In this document: one piece after another, positions 62,173 through 64,000 of the stretch
Layout of the letters: each line of letters starts with the position of its first letter
How positions within the stretch are numbered: the first letter of the stretch is position 1
Source: Streptomyces sp. NBC_00536
GTDB lineage: Bacteria; Actinomycetota; Actinomycetes; Streptomycetales; Streptomycetaceae
Direction: 5' to 3'
DNA: 64,000 nucleotides
Assembly (NCBI RefSeq): GCF_036346295.1
Contig: NZ_CP107819.1
Coordinates: 5,766,001 to 5,830,000, forward strand
Program-made: the position numbers and the translations under genes
Notes under the pieces: generated by a model
Seen by the model: the letters and a program-made list of their open reading frames with translations, nothing else
Told to the model about the DNA's origin: nothing
The model's database searches: none

Positions 62173-62201
62173 ATATTCGCGTCTCACACTGTGAAACGCA
62201 A
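62173..62201 (-). promoter_or_regulatory. ndgR promoter
   Basis: Minus strand TTGCGT (62201-62196) and GAATAT (62178-62173) with an exact 17-nt spacer; the predicted start point coincides with the ndgR ATG. Confidence 0.55.
62181..62197. promoter_or_regulatory. Candidate NdgR operator in the ndgR-leuC intergenic region
   Basis: GTCTCACACTGTGAAAC: core TCACA-C-TGTGA is a perfect palindrome and outer GT/AC also match. It lies inside the spacer of the ndgR promoter and ~90 bp upstream of leuC, suitable for control in both directions. Confidence 0.6.
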
Positions 62202-62285
62202 GTTCAATTTTTCCAAGAACCAGCGAGTCTGTATGTACGGGTCCACGAACCACGGGACCCGGGACGGTGAGCCGGAGGGAAAGCG

Positions 62286-63713
62286 ATGGGTAGGACACTC
62301 GCGGAGAAGGTCTGGGACGATCATGTCGTCCGGCGCGCCGAGGGCGAGCCCGACCTCCTCTACATCGATCTGCACCTGCTGCACGAGGTGACCAGCCCCC
62401 AGGCCTTCGAGGGCCTGCGGCAGGCGGGCCGCCCGGTGCGGCGCCTCGACCTCACCATCGCCACCGAGGACCACAACACCCCCACCATCGACATCGACAA
62501 GCCCATCGCCGACCCGGTCTCCCGGGCCCAGCTGGAGACGCTGCGCAAGAACTGCTCCGAGTTCGGCGTCCGGCTGCACTCCCTGGGCGATGTCGAGCAG
62601 GGCGTCGTCCACGTCGTGGGCCCCCAGCTGGGCCTGACCCAGCCGGGCACCACCGTGGTCTGCGGCGACTCGCACACCTCCACGCACGGAGCATTCGGCG
62701 CGCTGGCCTTCGGTATCGGCACCAGTCAGGTCGAGCACGTGCTGGCCACCCAGACGCTGCCGCTGGCCCGCCCCAAGACGATGGCGATCACCGTCGAGGG
62801 CGAACTGGCCGAGGGCGTCACCGCCAAGGACCTGATCCTGGCGATCATCGCCAGGATCGGCACCGGCGGCGGCCAGGGCTACATCCTGGAATACCGCGGT
62901 GCGGCCATCGAGCAGCTGTCGATGGAAGCCCGGATGACCATCTGCAACATGTCGATCGAGGCGGGCGCCCGCGCGGGCATGATCGCCCCGGACGCCACCA
63001 CGTTCGAATACCTCAAGGGCCGTGACCACGCTCCGGTCGGCGCGGACTGGGACGCGGCGGTCGCGTACTGGGAGACCCTGCGCTCGGACGACGACGCGGT
63101 CTTCGACGCCGAGGTCGTCATCGACGGCACGACGCTGGCCCCCTTCGTGACCTGGGGCACCAACCCGGGCCAGGGCGCGCCGCTGTCGGCCAACGTCCCC
63201 GATCCGGCTTCGTACGAGGACGCTTCGGAGCGCAACGCCGCCGAAAAGGCCCTGGAATACATGGGGTTGACCGCCGGACAGCCGCTGCGCGACATCCGGG
63301 TCGACACCGTCTTCGTAGGTTCCTGCACCAACGGCCGCATCGAGGACCTGCGCGCCGTCGCGGGCATCATCGAGGGCCGCAAAGTCGCGAGAGGCGTACG
63401 GATGCTGGTCGTCCCGGGTTCGGTCCGGGTCGCCCTGCAGGCGGTGGCGGAGGGCCTGGACAAGGTCTTCAAGGAGGCCGGCGCCGAATGGCGGCACGCG
63501 GGCTGTTCGATGTGCCTGGGCATGAACCCCGACCAACTGGCCCCTGGTGAGCGCTCCGCGTCCACCTCCAACCGCAACTTCGAAGGCCGGCAGGGCAAGG
63601 GCGGACGCACCCACCTGGTCTCCCCGCAGGTGGCCGCGGCCACCGCGGTGCTGGGCCATCTGGCCTCTCCCGCCGACCTGACCGACGCCACCGCGACCGC
63701 CGGAGCCCGATAA
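62286..63713 (+). CDS. leuC: 3-isopropylmalate dehydratase large subunit
   Basis: 475-aa [4Fe-4S] aconitase-family subunit; with LeuD it isomerises 2-isopropylmalate to 3-isopropylmalate (and citramalate to methylmalate in the CimA route). Blocks: [31 protein letters not shown] (cluster-ligand region before the first Cys), [20 protein letters not shown] and [20 protein letters not shown], supplying the three cluster Cys. ATG at 62286 follows GGAGGGAAAG. It is divergent from ndgR and overlaps nothing; leuD starts 3 nt after its stop. Confidence 0.97.
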   Translation: MGRTLAEKVWDDHVVRRAEGEPDLLYIDLHLLHEVTSPQAFEGLRQAGRPVRRLDLTIATEDHNTPTIDIDKPIADPVSRAQLETLRKNCSEFGVRLHSLGDVEQGVVHVVGPQLGLTQPGTTVVCGDSHTSTHGAFGALAFGIGTSQVEHVLATQTLPLARPKTMAITVEGELAEGVTAKDLILAIIARIGTGGGQGYILEYRGAAIEQLSMEARMTICNMSIEAGARAGMIAPDATTFEYLKGRDHAPVGADWDAAVAYWETLRSDDDAVFDAEVVIDGTTLAPFVTWGTNPGQGAPLSANVPDPASYEDASERNAAEKALEYMGLTAGQPLRDIRVDTVFVGSCTNGRIEDLRAVAGIIEGRKVARGVRMLVVPGSVRVALQAVAEGLDKVFKEAGAEWRHAGCSMCLGMNPDQLAPGERSASTSNRNFEGRQGKGGRTHLVSPQVAAATAVLGHLASPADLTDATATAGAR

Positions 63714-63715
63714 CC

Positions 63716-64000
63716 ATGGAAGCCTTCACCACCCACACCGGCCGGGCCGTGCCGCTGCGCCGCAGCAACGTCGACACCGACCAGATCATCCCGGCCCACT
63801 GGCTGAAGAAGATCACCCGTGACGGGTTCGAGGACGGCCTCTTCGAGGCCTGGCGCAAGGACCCGGCGTTCATCACGAACCAGCCGGAGCGCGCGGGCGC
63901 GACCGTCCTGGTCGCCGGTCCCGACTTCGGCACCGGTTCCTCGCGCGAGCACGCCGTCTGGGCCCTGCAGAACTTCGGCTTCAAGACCGTGATCTCTTCG
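63716..64000 (+). CDS. leuD: 3-isopropylmalate dehydratase small subunit, N-terminal part
   Basis: First 95 codons of LeuD, cut by the window end. [40 protein letters not shown] and [20 protein letters not shown] (swivel-domain substrate loop) are diagnostic. It starts 2 nt after the leuC stop codon in the same operon. Confidence 0.96.
   Translation, partial: MEAFTTHTGRAVPLRRSNVDTDQIIPAHWLKKITRDGFEDGLFEAWRKDPAFITNQPERAGATVLVAGPDFGTGSSREHAVWALQNFGFKTVISS

Overview
The window is a high-GC actinobacterial chromosome segment, almost certainly Streptomyces core chromosome. The evidence is the strong GC bias at third codon positions, many GTG and TTG starts, two conservon (cvn) operons, the accB-accE carboxylase pair, an NdgR-type IclR regulator divergent from leuCD, and an ilvBNC operon with the short branched-chain leader peptide typical of the genus. 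From memory, the gene order closely follows the S. coelicolor segment that runs from cdgC through ilvBNC, serA, the proline genes, leuB, ilvE, cimA, accBE, cvn2, cvn1 and gltX to leuCD. No insertion sequence, prophage or CRISPR array was seen.

Layout. 1-6.7 kb: a large LuxR-type (LAL) ATPase regulator, a secreted sugar dehydrogenase lipoprotein, an aldo/keto reductase and a divergent 2-hydroxyacid dehydrogenase. 6.9-10 kb: a membrane GGDEF/degenerate-EAL protein (CdgC-like) with an in-frame TTA codon. 10-15.6 kb: ilvB-ilvN-ilvC, preceded by a leader peptide and attenuator, then serA. 15.7-18.6 kb: an apparent accessory cassette made of a membrane protein and two translationally linked AlkB-like Fe(II)/2-oxoglutarate oxygenases; this is the least explained system here. 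18.6-22.6 kb: a PucR-type regulator divergent from proline dehydrogenase and P5C dehydrogenase. 22.7-30.4 kb: a mixed block with a quinone-oxidoreductase-like protein, a hypothetical protein, an iodotyrosine-deiodinase-like nitroreductase, an AAC(2')-like acetyltransferase, a Tat-exported phospholipase C behind a PHO-box-like repeat, and a decayed pair (an oxidoreductase broken by a 29-bp palindromic insertion and a LysR fragment without its DNA-binding domain).

30.6-33.2 kb: a 43-aa ORF, leuB and ilvE. 33.3-39.1 kb: an NCS1 permease divergent from a fused urease gamma-beta gene, urease alpha, agmatine deiminase and a TetR regulator, with no urease accessory genes. 39.1-43.1 kb: cimA behind a possible attenuator, a glycine-rich membrane protein and a YceI protein. 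43.3-45.2 kb: accB-accE. 45.2-56 kb: two tandem conservons whose B and D members are almost identical while A and C have diverged. 56.5-61.4 kb: a 64-aa repeat-bearing small protein, an FAA-hydrolase-family enzyme, gltX, a DUF4241 protein, a HAD hydrolase and a Gln-Glu-Glu-Gln-Glu tRNA cluster. 61.4-64 kb: ndgR divergent from leuC-leuD (leuD is cut by the window end).

Functionally, the window collects much of branched-chain amino-acid synthesis (ilvBNC, cimA, leuB, leuCD, ilvE), with RNA-level control (ilvB leader, possibly cimA leader) and protein-level control (NdgR). It also holds serine synthesis, proline catabolism, acyl-CoA carboxylation, and glutamyl-tRNA formation next to the tRNAs that enzyme charges. 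Signalling is represented by c-di-GMP turnover and the two G-protein conservons.
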